Source of the DNA: JBBQVS01 sp963792705
GTDB lineage: Bacteria; Chloroflexota; Ktedonobacteria; Ktedonobacterales; Ktedonobacteraceae
Direction: 5' to 3'
Length of the DNA stretch: 64,000 bases
Assembly (NCBI GenBank): GCA_963792705.1
Contig: CAWBXD010000016.1
Coordinates: forward strand, 1 to 64,000
The position numbers and the translations under genes are program-made. Under the pieces are notes generated by a model. That model saw only the letters and a list, made by a program, of their open reading frames with translations. It was not told where the DNA came from and made no database searches. Numbering within the stretch: position 1 is the stretch's first letter; every line of letters starts with the position of its first letter. Positions 1 to 7,413 of this stretch are shown one piece after another.

Positions 1-156
1 CTTGTCGCCTTTTTGCTTGCACTCTACTACAAACGTGCAAGCATTCGTGATACGGATATCGTCGCCTTTGCGCTCGTCGCGGCGGTTGTCTTCTTCCTGC
101 TTACGGGTGCTTTGAATGCGTTCCACCTTCCCAACTTTGCGCTCCATCTCTTCTAA
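1..156 (+). CDS. C-terminal fragment of an unknown membrane protein
   Basis: The reading frame is open from the first base and stops at a TAA at 154 to 156, so only the last 51 residues are present. They contain a hydrophobic N-terminal stretch, a short charged loop (KRASIRDTD) and a second hydrophobic stretch, which suggests two membrane segments. The gene ends 20 bases before the peptidoglycan hydrolase gene and is probably in the same operon. I do not recognise the family. Its place next to a VirB1-like hydrolase would suit a secretion-system membrane component, but that is only context. Confidence 0.5.
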   Translation, partial: LVAFLLALYYKRASIRDTDIVAFALVAAVVFFLLTGALNAFHLPNFALHLF

Positions 157-176
157 GAGATGAGGAAGGACCGACG

Positions 177-761
177 ATGAAAGCACTTCTTACCTTTCTT
201 CTTGTCGGTGTGCTTGTTGTGCTTGCGTTGGCATACTACCACCCAACGCAAGCCAAGCCACAAACACCGACACTTACAGCATCTCTCTTTGTAGCGCATG
301 ACAGAAACATGCATCAGATAACAGGACCTCCTACTGTTACCGCCTCTTTCATTGACCATATACTCACCCTTGCTCATTCACCTGCACAAGGGATAGGCAA
401 CGTGATGTATCAGGAAGGCGTCAAGTACGGCATCGACCCCGTATACGCCTTGGCATTCTTCCATCATGAAAGCTCGTTTGGGCTGGCAGGAATGGCAAGA
501 AGCACACACAGCATCGGCAATATCAGGTGTACGCAAGGCTACACCTGTGACCCAACGGGCGGCTATCGTTCCTATCCCTCGTATGCAGTCGCCGTTGATG
601 ACTGGTATTCCTTGCTTGCATCAGTGTACATCCCTCGTGGGTTAAACACTGTCGAGAAGATCATTCCGGTGTATGCACCCATGAGGGATCACAACAATGA
701 AGCGGCGTATATCGCTAGCGTCAATGCTGATGTTGCCTTGTGGAGAGAGGGGAAGGTATGA
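177..761 (+). CDS. Secreted or anchored peptidoglycan hydrolase (lysozyme/glucosaminidase-like)
   Basis: This 194-residue protein starts with a hydrophobic segment (residues 3 to 20) that acts as a signal peptide or anchor. The rest resembles lysozyme-fold glucosaminidase or transglycosylase domains: a helix leading to HHESSFG near residue 98, where the glutamate is the likely catalytic acid, and an SIGNIRC motif near 112 to 118 in the position of the usual G-N motif. Such enzymes cut glycan strands so that a secretion channel or phage DNA can pass the wall. The gene overlaps the next small membrane gene by four bases (ATGA), so the two are translationally coupled. The exact bond cleaved cannot be told from sequence. 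Confidence 0.65.
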   Translation: MKALLTFLLVGVLVVLALAYYHPTQAKPQTPTLTASLFVAHDRNMHQITGPPTVTASFIDHILTLAHSPAQGIGNVMYQEGVKYGIDPVYALAFFHHESSFGLAGMARSTHSIGNIRCTQGYTCDPTGGYRSYPSYAVAVDDWYSLLASVYIPRGLNTVEKIIPVYAPMRDHNNEAAYIASVNADVALWREGKV

Positions 762-889
762 GCATGGATATGACCAATGTGTACATCCTCTTGCATGCCC
801 TTGTGATGTTCTGTTTTCTTGGTGTTCTTCCCTTTTGCTTATTGTTGATAGGCGTCCTTGTGTACTTTCTCTTTCAGTGCAAAGGATGA
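758..889 (+). CDS. Small membrane protein, 43 aa
   Basis: This short gene starts at an ATG overlapping the stop of the peptidoglycan hydrolase gene. It encodes 43 residues, almost all of them in one or two hydrophobic stretches (from about residue 8 to 38) ending in a short polar tail. It has no recognisable motif. Close packing between the hydrolase and another tiny membrane gene supports it as real. Small hydrophobic proteins beside lytic enzymes can be holins or secretion-channel subunits; neither role can be shown here. Confidence 0.45.
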   Translation: MSMDMTNVYILLHALVMFCFLGVLPFCLLLIGVLVYFLFQCKG

Positions 890-904
890 AGGAGCATCAA
901 ACCA

Positions 905-1039
905 ATGATTATTGTCTTTTGGGTCTCGCTTGCCCTTGCATGGTTCCTTTACCTCTGTAAGCCGTTTCGTCATGCACGATATGTTGCATGGCTTGTCCTT
1001 GCCTTTGCACTCTGTGTATATGGCTTGTTACGGCTATAG
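905..1039 (+). CDS. Small membrane protein, 44 aa
   Basis: The gene starts at an ATG at 905, preceded by AAGGAG at about 889 to 894, and ends with TAG 14 bases before the sigma-factor gene. It encodes 44 residues with two hydrophobic segments split by a basic turn (KPFRHAR), so it should span the membrane twice. No family is recognised. It is the second of two tiny membrane genes placed between the wall hydrolase and the sigma factor, which fits a lysis or conjugation module. Confidence 0.45.
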   Translation: MIIVFWVSLALAWFLYLCKPFRHARYVAWLVLAFALCVYGLLRL

Positions 1040-1053
1040 AAGAGGAGTCAAAT

Positions 1054-1563
1054 ATGACCAACGAACAACTACGAGCCTTTGAGCAGGTCTACAGCGACTA
1101 CTACCAGCGTGTCTATCAACGTGTGTACGCGTTGGTACAGCACGTGCAAGAAGCTGAAGACCTGACACAAGAAACCTTTATCAAACTGTACCGAGCGTTC
1201 GCAACGCTCGACACGAGCAACTTGTCCGCGTGGCTGTATCGCGTGGCAACCAACACGGTCTATGATGTGCTCCGGCAACGGCGACGGCGGCCTGTCACCT
1301 CTCTTGATGCTGATGATGGGCTGGAATGGATGCTGCTACAAAAGGGTGATATGCAAGAGGACTACGTGAAGCGTGAAGCTATTCACCTGTCTCTATCAGG
1401 ACTGAGTGAAATGCAACGGAACGCGCTTCTCTTCCAAGTGCAAGGCTATCACGCGGTTGAACTCGCATCACAATCTGGACAATCCTATTCTACTGTCACC
1501 TCTACCATCCGTCGTGCTCGTCGTGCTTTCAAGCAGCAATACGAGGTAGCAACGGCGTCATGA
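1054..1563 (+). CDS. ECF-type RNA polymerase sigma factor
   Basis: The 169-residue product has the two-domain plan of sigma-70 family ECF factors. Region 2 spans about residues 10 to 80, with EDLTQETFIKLYRA for core and -10 recognition and LSAWLYRVATNT following. Region 4 spans about 113 to 160 and ends in a helix-turn-helix with a basic tail. The start at 1054 is chosen over an upstream in-frame ATG because GAGGAG lies just before it and region 2 starts soon after. No anti-sigma gene is adjacent. It probably directs transcription of the element's own genes, or serves as a phage-like late activator; targets are unknown. Its stop overlaps the start of the HNH gene. Confidence 0.85.
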   Translation: MTNEQLRAFEQVYSDYYQRVYQRVYALVQHVQEAEDLTQETFIKLYRAFATLDTSNLSAWLYRVATNTVYDVLRQRRRRPVTSLDADDGLEWMLLQKGDMQEDYVKREAIHLSLSGLSEMQRNALLFQVQGYHAVELASQSGQSYSTVTSTIRRARRAFKQQYEVATAS

Positions 1564-1967
1564 TGTACCAACGCAAGCACCTCTACCCGCCCAACTGGAA
1601 ACAGATTGCAACCGCGTGTAAAGAGGCGGCGGGGTGGAGGTGCCAAACATGCCACATTCGACACGGGGCAAAGCGACGAAGTAAACGGACTGGCAACACC
1701 TACCGAGTATGGTTACACGCCGCCCATGTCACTCTTCACGATACTTTGAACCCACAGCCCGCGCTTCAATGTTTCTGTCCTCGTTGTCATGGCCGCTACG
1801 ACTTTCGGCAACGGGTACGGGAAGCGCGGCTTTCTCTTGAATGTCTCAAACACCACGTTCTCTTGCACCGTCAGGGTCATCCTGGACGGTGCAATGTTCA
1901 TACAAAGGAACAACGATTATGTCATCACGTCCAGCAATCCCCCACGGCTACGCCGTTGTGCAGTTAG
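1560..1967 (+). CDS. HNH-type endonuclease-like protein (copy 1)
   Basis: This 135-residue protein has a zinc-binding HNH layout: C28-x2-C31 in the first knuckle, a central HAAH (residues 53 to 56), and CFCPRCH at 71 to 77 followed by the helix that usually carries the last histidine. It shares the N-terminal motif YPPNWK and the overall plan with the gene at 4459, so the two are paralogues. The start is ATGATG overlapping the sigma-factor stop. Its last 16 codons overlap the next gene, which has its own ribosome site, so the C-terminus may have been extended by loss of the original stop. A DNA-cleaving role is inferred from family only. Confidence 0.65.
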   Translation: MMYQRKHLYPPNWKQIATACKEAAGWRCQTCHIRHGAKRRSKRTGNTYRVWLHAAHVTLHDTLNPQPALQCFCPRCHGRYDFRQRVREARLSLECLKHHVLLHRQGHPGRCNVHTKEQRLCHHVQQSPTATPLCS

Positions 1968-2458
1968 ATGATAAGCAATGGTACCCCTTAGAAGTCACCC
2001 GTTATTATAGCGCGGCAAATCCAGATGGAAATATTGCCCTCTCCTCATACAGGGAACCGAACGAGGACAAGGAATTTCGAGATGTCAGGTTTGCACATCG
2101 AGAGGACGCGCTACGCTACGTGCAACAACGAGCTTCCAATGATGAAAGCAACGAGCGGCGCAAATGGGAAAGCATTTCTATCGAGAGTGACCTGTACCCT
2201 GAACAGTGTGTTCATGCTCTTACCTTGATTGAAGAGATCACAGGGCATCCCCCAAAGGTACGACGGTGGCTCCATAGTGTGTATGTTGAAATTCCCTCCT
2301 ATCCATGTTCTTGTGGAAAGTATCACCTCTCCTATTGGGACTCTAGCCAAATCACGATAGAAGACGCGCTTCAACGAGCTGCAGAATACGTCTATGAGCA
2401 TCGCTGTTCCTGTACTGCAACCTCTGCACATGAATATGAGCAACGCCAAGCTGCGTAA
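1919..2458 (+). CDS. Unknown protein with a CSCGKYH motif, 179 aa
   Basis: I do not recognise this family. The start at 1919 is preferred to longer in-frame starts inside the HNH gene because AAAGGA lies about ten bases upstream. The N-terminal part (residues 10 to 65) is rich in beta-prone and aromatic residues. The middle is charged, and CSCGKYH at 130 to 136 plus a late RCSC pair could bind zinc. It lies in the element operon between an HNH gene and tiny membrane genes. Nothing in the sequence points to a catalytic role. Confidence 0.55.
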   Translation: MSSRPAIPHGYAVVQLDDKQWYPLEVTRYYSAANPDGNIALSSYREPNEDKEFRDVRFAHREDALRYVQQRASNDESNERRKWESISIESDLYPEQCVHALTLIEEITGHPPKVRRWLHSVYVEIPSYPCSCGKYHLSYWDSSQITIEDALQRAAEYVYEHRCSCTATSAHEYEQRQAA

Positions 2459-2468
2459 AGGAGAAAAG

Positions 2469-2573
2469 ATGAAATGTGATGGGCGTTGCATGTTTCTTTG
2501 TGCTGCATACTTCTTTGTGGGGATATGGATGATCGGGTTAGCAACCATCGACAGGAAATTGGATGCTTGTTAG
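2469..2573 (+). CDS. Small Cys-rich membrane peptide, 34 aa
   Basis: A strong AAAGGAGAAAAG ribosome site at about 2457 to 2467 precedes this ATG. The 34-residue product has four cysteines in its first 11 or so positions and a single hydrophobic segment, then a charged tail. No family is recognised. The good ribosome site and tight packing are the only support. Confidence 0.35.
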   Translation: MKCDGRCMFLCAAYFFVGIWMIGLATIDRKLDAC

Positions 2574-2640
2574 TCTCGCTCTTGTAGGGTATGTGCTCAA
2601 TCTTGTTCTTTTGAGCTATGCAAGAAAGAAGCCCTGGTAG
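2563..2640 (+). CDS. Small membrane peptide, 25 aa
   Basis: A 25-residue open frame overlaps the end of the previous tiny gene by eleven bases. It is one hydrophobic helix followed by a basic tail (ARKKPW), as in small single-pass membrane peptides. There is no clear ribosome site of its own, so it would depend on coupled translation. Support is weak. Confidence 0.25.
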   Translation: MLVSLALVGYVLNLVLLSYARKKPW

Positions 2641-2661
2641 ACCAAATAAAGCAGAGTCAGA

Positions 2662-2698
2662 AGGCTATCATGCAGTGCGTGACAGCCTTTTTCTTTTG
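2662..2698 (+). terminator. Probable rho-independent terminator or attenuator
   Basis: An imperfect 9-bp stem (AGGCTATCA with TGACAGCCT) is followed directly by a T-rich run. It lies between the tiny membrane genes and the zinc-ribbon gene, whose ribosome site follows the T-run at once. It may end or dampen upstream transcription. Confidence 0.4.
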
Positions 2699-2709
2699 GA
2701 GATGAAGCT

Positions 2710-2916
2710 ATGTTACAACCCCCACAAGGGTATCAAGAATGCCCTCGTTGTGGCGATAAAAAAGCGATCCTGATTATGGATTTTCATGGATTGCTCCCTC
2801 AACTTGACAGCATGGGCTATCCGCAATACTACTGTCCTACCTGTGCCAACGTCTTTACGGGTTTGGATATTCCGCAAGAGAATGAGCAGGGGAAAGAGAA
2901 GAAAGCAGATGAATGA
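2710..2916 (+). CDS. Zinc-ribbon protein, 68 aa
   Basis: The 68-residue product carries two cysteine pairs, C11-x2-C14 and C42-x2-C45, spaced as in a zinc ribbon, and ends in a highly charged tail. It is preceded by GGAG about nine bases before the ATG. Its end overlaps the start of the MazG-like gene (ATGAATGA), implying coupled expression. Short zinc ribbons in mobile elements often bind DNA or RNA polymerase, but the partner cannot be named. Confidence 0.6.
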   Translation: MLQPPQGYQECPRCGDKKAILIMDFHGLLPQLDSMGYPQYYCPTCANVFTGLDIPQENEQGKEKKADE

Positions 2917-3229
2917 ACAAGACTATATGGACGAAGTGATGAGAACGTATGCAGGTTCCGACACCTCTATAGACAAGCTCACTCTTGCCGCATTAGGGCT
3001 AGCAGGTGAGTCAGGAGAGGTAGCAGATAGCATCAAAAAGGTGCTCTATCAAGGGCATCATCTCGACATTATGCACATTGTCGAGGAATTGGGTGATGTG
3101 CTCTGGTACTTGACGCTGGCATGTAACGCGGTTGAATGTACCTTAGAGGACGTGATGAACGTCAACGTTGCCAAGCTCCACAAACGCTATCCCAACGGCT
3201 TTGACTCTGAACGTAGTATCAACCGATAG
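2909..3229 (+). CDS. MazG-like nucleotide pyrophosphohydrolase
   Basis: The 106-residue product has the all-alpha NTP pyrophosphohydrolase signature: GLAGESGEVAD (residues 30 to 40) gives the E-x2-E pair at 34 and 37, and EELGDVLWYL (59 to 68) gives the E-x2-D pair at 60 and 63. These four acidic residues bind the magnesium ions that cut NTPs to NMP and pyrophosphate. The start at 2909 is chosen because the motif starts soon after and the gene overlaps the zinc-ribbon gene. Such enzymes are common in phages, where they adjust host nucleotide or ppGpp pools. Its place just before a base-modification-type gene could mean that it acts on nucleotide precursors. Confidence 0.85.
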   Translation: MNEQDYMDEVMRTYAGSDTSIDKLTLAALGLAGESGEVADSIKKVLYQGHHLDIMHIVEELGDVLWYLTLACNAVECTLEDVMNVNVAKLHKRYPNGFDSERSINR

Positions 3230-3245
3230 ATAAGAAGGTGCTTGT

Positions 3246-4439
3246 ATGCAGACAACATCATCCCTTTGTATCTGTGGAAACATACTCAATACTCAACAAG
3301 AGACAGGGCGTCCCCGTACTTATTGCTCGGACCGATGCCGTAAACGTGGGCAACGTGCAAGAGAAACCCTTGTTGATGTCACGAAACTCGAAAAAAGTGA
3401 TGTCACGAAACTCCCTGATATCCTGTTTTATTGTGGTTTGAATGAAAGGACGTGGAACCATCACGCAATGGAAACAGGGGAATACGTCTGCATTGCTCCT
3501 GTGTGTGGGAAGACAGAAAAGACAAAAACGATCAACCGTGTGTATGCGGCCCCGGACAAAGTAAAGTACGTCCTCATGGATAGCTCCGCCTTTTCCGATA
3601 AGATTGAACTTTCGCCACAAGGAACTATTCTCAAGAATGACCGTCTGAGTTTTGAAGACGCCCTTCATCGACAAATCACACATGCATACCAGTTCAAATA
3701 TGTCGAGCAAGTGACACACCTTGCAAGTTATGACCTCTTGATAGATGAGACATGGCTTGATGGAGAACGAAGCAAACAACGCTGGTCGCGTGATGCCGCC
3801 GCATATGCAGTACGTGAGACTGTCAGTGCGGCGGTCTATCTCTCGAAACAACGGCGACGACTCCGTAAGGTGTTTGGGCATCCTATTGGTCTTGTCCTCT
3901 CTGCACAAGGGGTAGAAGTCGAACAGTATATGTACTGTGCAGAACAGATTATCCCCTACCTAGAAGAAGGCGACATATTCGGCTTAGGTGGATGGTGTAT
4001 CACAGGTCTGCTTCCAACGATCATGTTACCATGCTTCAAGCAGGTGATGAGCAAACTCATTCCCTTCTTGGCGTCTCAGGGTATCAAACGTGTGCATGTA
4101 TGGGGTGTGATTATGCCCGAAGCACTAGCCTTCCTCTACGCACTCTGTAGACGCTATGGTATCCAACCCTCTACTGATAGTTCGGGGCCGTGTCGCTATC
4201 CTATTTTGGGCAATTGGGGATATGGCTCATGGCGAAACAGTGCTTATAGAGTTCCTCCAATTCTTCAAACCTGTAAAGCGGTAAACGCATACGGAAAGAA
4301 GGTCCCTGTGTGCCTTCCTGACACACGATGTCGAGGGTTAGAACGGTGTCGGCATGTCACACTGACCCGTGACTACTTAGCACATTTTCACGAACGCGAA
4401 CCGCTCTTATGTGAGCGTGTAAGCGATCTACCTCTATGA
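3246..4439 (+). CDS. TGT/DpdA-like transglycosylase with N-terminal zinc finger
   Basis: The first 40 residues form a zinc finger (C8, C10, C27, C31) with a basic tail. Residues about 58 to 350 follow the tRNA-guanine transglycosylase barrel as modified in the DpdA group: YCGLNERTW (62 to 70), MDSSAFS (111 to 117) like the TGT D-S-G-x-F catalytic loop, LLIDETW (164 to 170), FGLGGW (245 to 250), VHVWGV (283 to 288) and TDSSG (310 to 314) at the expected nucleophile aspartate. TGT swaps guanine in tRNA for a 7-deazaguanine; DpdA does this in DNA. In a mobile element beside MazG and HNH genes, DNA modification is likelier than tRNA modification, but this is inference. No preQ0 synthesis gene is in the window. 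A C-terminal region with four cysteines may bind another metal. Confidence 0.7.
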   Translation: MQTTSSLCICGNILNTQQETGRPRTYCSDRCRKRGQRARETLVDVTKLEKSDVTKLPDILFYCGLNERTWNHHAMETGEYVCIAPVCGKTEKTKTINRVYAAPDKVKYVLMDSSAFSDKIELSPQGTILKNDRLSFEDALHRQITHAYQFKYVEQVTHLASYDLLIDETWLDGERSKQRWSRDAAAYAVRETVSAAVYLSKQRRRLRKVFGHPIGLVLSAQGVEVEQYMYCAEQIIPYLEEGDIFGLGGWCITGLLPTIMLPCFKQVMSKLIPFLASQGIKRVHVWGVIMPEALAFLYALCRRYGIQPSTDSSGPCRYPILGNWGYGSWRNSAYRVPPILQTCKAVNAYGKKVPVCLPDTRCRGLERCRHVTLTRDYLAHFHEREPLLCERVSDLPL

Positions 4440-4458
4440 AAGTAAAGGAGCGTGAGCT

Positions 4459-4839
4459 ATGCCAATACAACGAGACCGCTACCCACCCAACTGGAAAGAG
4501 ATATCCCTTGCACGTCGCGCCCTTGCTCAGTGGAAATGTGAATGGTGTGGCGTCCTCAACGGGACCTCTCGTCTAGGTAGCAAAGGCAAGCCGTACAAAG
4601 TAGTGCTTACCGTCGCCCATCTTGGAACGCCCTATCCTGATGGGCGTCCAGGTGATAAGCACGATAAGATGGACGTTCGTCCAGAGAACCTTGCCGCTCT
4701 CTGTCAGGTGTGTCATCTACGCTATGACATTGATGAACACATTCAACACGCCAAAGAGACCCGACAACACCGCCGTTCTGCTGAAGCATATGCGGCGGGT
4801 CAATTATCCCTATTCTGTATGGAAAGTGAGAACCTGTAA
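4459..4839 (+). CDS. HNH-type endonuclease-like protein (copy 2)
   Basis: This 126-residue protein has a clear HNH plan: C27-x2-C30, TVAH at 51 to 54, N77 in RPENL, and C82-x2-C85-H86. It shares the YPPNWK start and zinc layout with the gene at 1560 but keeps the canonical N of the HNH core better. A ribosome site AAAGGAG precedes the ATG by nine bases. It ends one base before the initiator-like gene. Nicking or cleaving DNA is the family role; homing, packaging or defence cannot be separated here. Confidence 0.75.
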   Translation: MPIQRDRYPPNWKEISLARRALAQWKCEWCGVLNGTSRLGSKGKPYKVVLTVAHLGTPYPDGRPGDKHDKMDVRPENLAALCQVCHLRYDIDEHIQHAKETRQHRRSAEAYAAGQLSLFCMESENL

Positions 4840-4840
4840 T

Positions 4841-5722
4841 ATGGCACTACGTCGTATGGTTCCAACCCGCTTTTTTAAGGACCCTGATATTATGGCCCTC
4901 TCTACACGAGACACGCAACTCATCTTGATTGGATTGATTCTTTCTGCTGATGATGAGGGACGTGAACTTGCTCATGCTGATTTGTTGGGTCGAGAGATGA
5001 ACTATTCCTCTGAACAGATAGAAGCGGCCTTACAAGAACTGGTTGCAAACGATTTGCTTCTGCTGTATCACGTCGGGCGACACCGCTATTATAGCCTCAC
5101 GCGTTGGCAGCAGTGGCAGACCATTCATCCAAGTAAACTTGTTGCCTCTAAATATCCCGCTCCTACTGCACCCTGTCAGCAGGAAGTCAGCGAAGGTGCA
5201 GCAGAAGGGCAGCAAGAAAGCAGCAACAAGGCAGCACAAGTTAAGTTAAGTCAAGTTAATATAAGTCAAGAGAAGGAGGAAGCACTTCCCCCAAACGTGG
5301 TTACGTTTCCCACATCTCATAGCAGCGACGCCGACGACGATGGAAAGAGTTCGCAGGTCACGAAGCAAGTCGGAGCTATTCTCAAGCTTCCTGCCAATGA
5401 TGCACTGCACCGTATCGTTGGAGAGTATTCCCGTATGGCAACGCTTTCCCTGCTTGGAGAAGCTGACTCTGCACGGGAATGGATTGATGACCGCAAGCGC
5501 AATCCTACAGGCAAACACATGACCCTTGCCTTTTTTCGACGCTGGTTACAGCGTGAGCATGAAACGGCCTTGAAGCGTGAAGTGCAACGTCAAAGTGCAA
5601 CCGGCACCGATGGACGCGATACCAAAGAGACGCCCACGTCGAAACCACCTTCACGTCTCCCCAGTTTAATGGACTTAGAGACCAAATATCATAATGCTCA
5701 ACAACAAGGGGGAACGAGCTAG
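4841..5722 (+). CDS. Replication-initiator-like winged-helix protein
   Basis: The 293-residue product starts with a conserved-looking winged-helix region (residues 1 to 100, including RFFKDPDI and DDEGRELAHADLL) of the type found in phage replication proteins. A low-complexity Gln/Ser/Glu linker (about 110 to 150) joins it to a C-terminal helical part (about 175 to 250). It ends three bases before dnaB, the usual place of an initiator or helicase loader. The start at 4841 sits one base after the HNH stop. It probably recognises the element origin or loads DnaB, by context. Confidence 0.6.
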   Translation: MALRRMVPTRFFKDPDIMALSTRDTQLILIGLILSADDEGRELAHADLLGREMNYSSEQIEAALQELVANDLLLLYHVGRHRYYSLTRWQQWQTIHPSKLVASKYPAPTAPCQQEVSEGAAEGQQESSNKAAQVKLSQVNISQEKEEALPPNVVTFPTSHSSDADDDGKSSQVTKQVGAILKLPANDALHRIVGEYSRMATLSLLGEADSAREWIDDRKRNPTGKHMTLAFFRRWLQREHETALKREVQRQSATGTDGRDTKETPTSKPPSRLPSLMDLETKYHNAQQQGGTS

Positions 5723-5725
5723 CAT

Positions 5726-7058
5726 ATGGCAGAGAAAGTGTTACCACAAAGCATGGAAGCGGAAATGGGTGTGCTTGGAAGCGTCATTATTGACCCTGAT
5801 ATGATGGCTCATGTTGCTGACGTGCTGACGCCGGAAGACTTTTACCGGGACGCTCATCGCCACATCTACAAGGTCATGCTCACACAGTATGAACAGCATC
5901 TTACATCCGACCTTATCACCATTAGTGACGAACTGGCACGAGAGAACAAGCTAGAGGACGTGGGCGGCTCTAGTTATATCACCTCGCTCATCAACGGTGT
6001 CCCCACAAGTGGCAACGTTGAATACTATGCAAACATCGTCAAAGAGAAAGCTCTCTATCGTCGGCTCATTCATGCCGCAGGAGAAATTGCGGCGAATGCA
6101 TTCGACGGAAGAAAGCGACGCCTTAGAGAACGCCGAACAGATGCTCTTTACGCTGGGACAACATGGAAGCCATTCAGAGTTTACCACCATTGACACGGTG
6201 CTTTCCGCATGCATGACCGATTTAGACGCGTTGCACTCGCGCAATGCAAGTATTATTGGAGTTCCCACGGGCTTCCGTCCCCTTGATGTTGCACTTGGTG
6301 GGTTGCAACGGTCTGATCTGGTTATCCTAGCAGCTCGTCCTGGGACTGGAAAAACAAGCTTTGCTCTCAATGTTGCGTCCAACGCGGTCTATCAGCATCA
6401 ACAACGGGTCGCGTTCTTCTCACTGGAAATGAGCAAAAAGCAACTAGGGTTACGTCTCTTGTCGATGCAAGCACAAATTGACCAACAACGCTTACGGATG
6501 GGATGGGTACATGATGAGGAATGGGAACATCTGCTAGCCGCAATGGGGGAATTGTCGGAAGGGAACATCTGGATAGATGACACGGCGGGACTCTCATTAA
6601 CCGCTCTACGAAGCAAGGCGCGGCGACTGCAAGCACAATACGGCATAGACCTTGTGATTGTGGACTATCTGCAATTAATGCATGCGACGCTAGAAGGCAA
6701 ACGCTACCCCAACCGTGAACAGGAGATAGCCGAAATTAGCCGAGGACTCAAGGGTATTGCGAAAGAACTAGATGTACCAGTGCTGGCCCTGGCACAACTC
6801 TCACGAGCGGTTGAAAGCCGACAAGTCAAAATCCCGCAACTCTCAGACCTACGAGAAAGCGGCGCAATCGAGAATGATGCGGATGTGGTGCTGTTCATCT
6901 ATCGAGAAGAAATGTACGACCCTGACACGGAAGCGAAAAACACTGCTGATATTATCATTGCTAAACATCGTAACGGCCCTGTAGGAACCGTTCGACTCAG
7001 CTTTGAAGCAAGTCAAACGCGCTTTCATGAACTCTCACTCAAGGAGGAAGTATCTTGA
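5726..7058 (+). pseudogene. dnaB: Replicative DNA helicase DnaB, frameshifted
   Basis: Two overlapping frames encode one DnaB. The N-terminal domain (PQSMEAEMGVLGSVI onwards, 126 residues) runs from 5726 to 6106. The RecA-like domain continues one base later from 6108, with GVPTGFRPLD, Walker A ARPGTGKTS, Walker B-like LVIVDYLQL and the arginine-containing IIAKHRNGP near the end. One extra G at about 6107 in GACGGAAGAAAG breaks the frame. Without it the linker reads AFDEESDALENAEQ, as in intact DnaB. This is either true decay, a sequencing error, or less likely recoding. The intact protein would be a hexameric 5' to 3' fork helicase for element replication. Confidence 0.85.
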
Positions 7059-7104
7059 GTCAAAGAACGAGAACGCAACACCAATCCAGAGTAAGGACAC
7101 ACGT

Positions 7105-7326
7105 ATGAGAAAACGTAAAGCGGAAACTACTCCTATTATTCAACCTGTTGTACCAGCCCAACTTCTACGAATTGAGCAAGTTGCAACAATCCTCAATTGC
7201 TGTCGGGCAAAAGTATATCGCCTCGTAAAATCTGACAACTTACCTACGGTAAAAATTGGCGATGAAATGCGAGTAGTAGTTGCCGATCTCAACCAATGGA
7301 TAGAGGAGCGTAAGCAAGCTTCATAA
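7105..7326 (+). CDS. xis: Excisionase-like helix-turn-helix protein
   Basis: The 73-residue product has an unstructured basic start and a MerR/Xis-type winged helix: LLRIEQVATILNC, then KVYRLVKSDNLPTVKIG and a closing LNQWIEE helix. This is the excisionase family used to bend attachment-site DNA and steer integrase. The start at 7105 has AAGGA at normal spacing; a longer in-frame start inside dnaB is less likely. It is followed by a terminator and then the integrase gene, as in many ICEs. Confidence 0.7.
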   Translation: MRKRKAETTPIIQPVVPAQLLRIEQVATILNCCRAKVYRLVKSDNLPTVKIGDEMRVVVADLNQWIEERKQAS

Positions 7327-7346
7327 TGTTTGTGAAAATGGAAGTT

Positions 7347-7391
7347 AAATGCCCTTGTGTGATGCTGTATGACACAAGGGCATTTCTTATT
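7347..7391 (+). terminator. Rho-independent terminator after the excisionase gene
   Basis: A perfect 14-bp stem (left arm 7347 to 7360, right arm 7372 to 7385) with an 11-base loop is followed by CTTATT. It separates the element operon from the integrase gene. An upstream in-frame ATG of the integrase lies in the loop and is thus unlikely to be used. Confidence 0.75.
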
Positions 7392-7413
7392 GGAAAGTGA
7401 GAGCACACGAAGC

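Noticed and set aside
697..960. 87-codon + frame between the hydrolase and sigma genes
   Set aside because: It overlaps two small membrane genes in other frames that have better starts.
2111..2548. Minus-strand frame of 145 residues
   Set aside because: It opposes the operon direction and overlaps a better-supported gene.
3258..3908. Minus-strand frame of 216 residues
   Set aside because: It is the shadow of the TGT-like gene; no start signals and no domain-like text.
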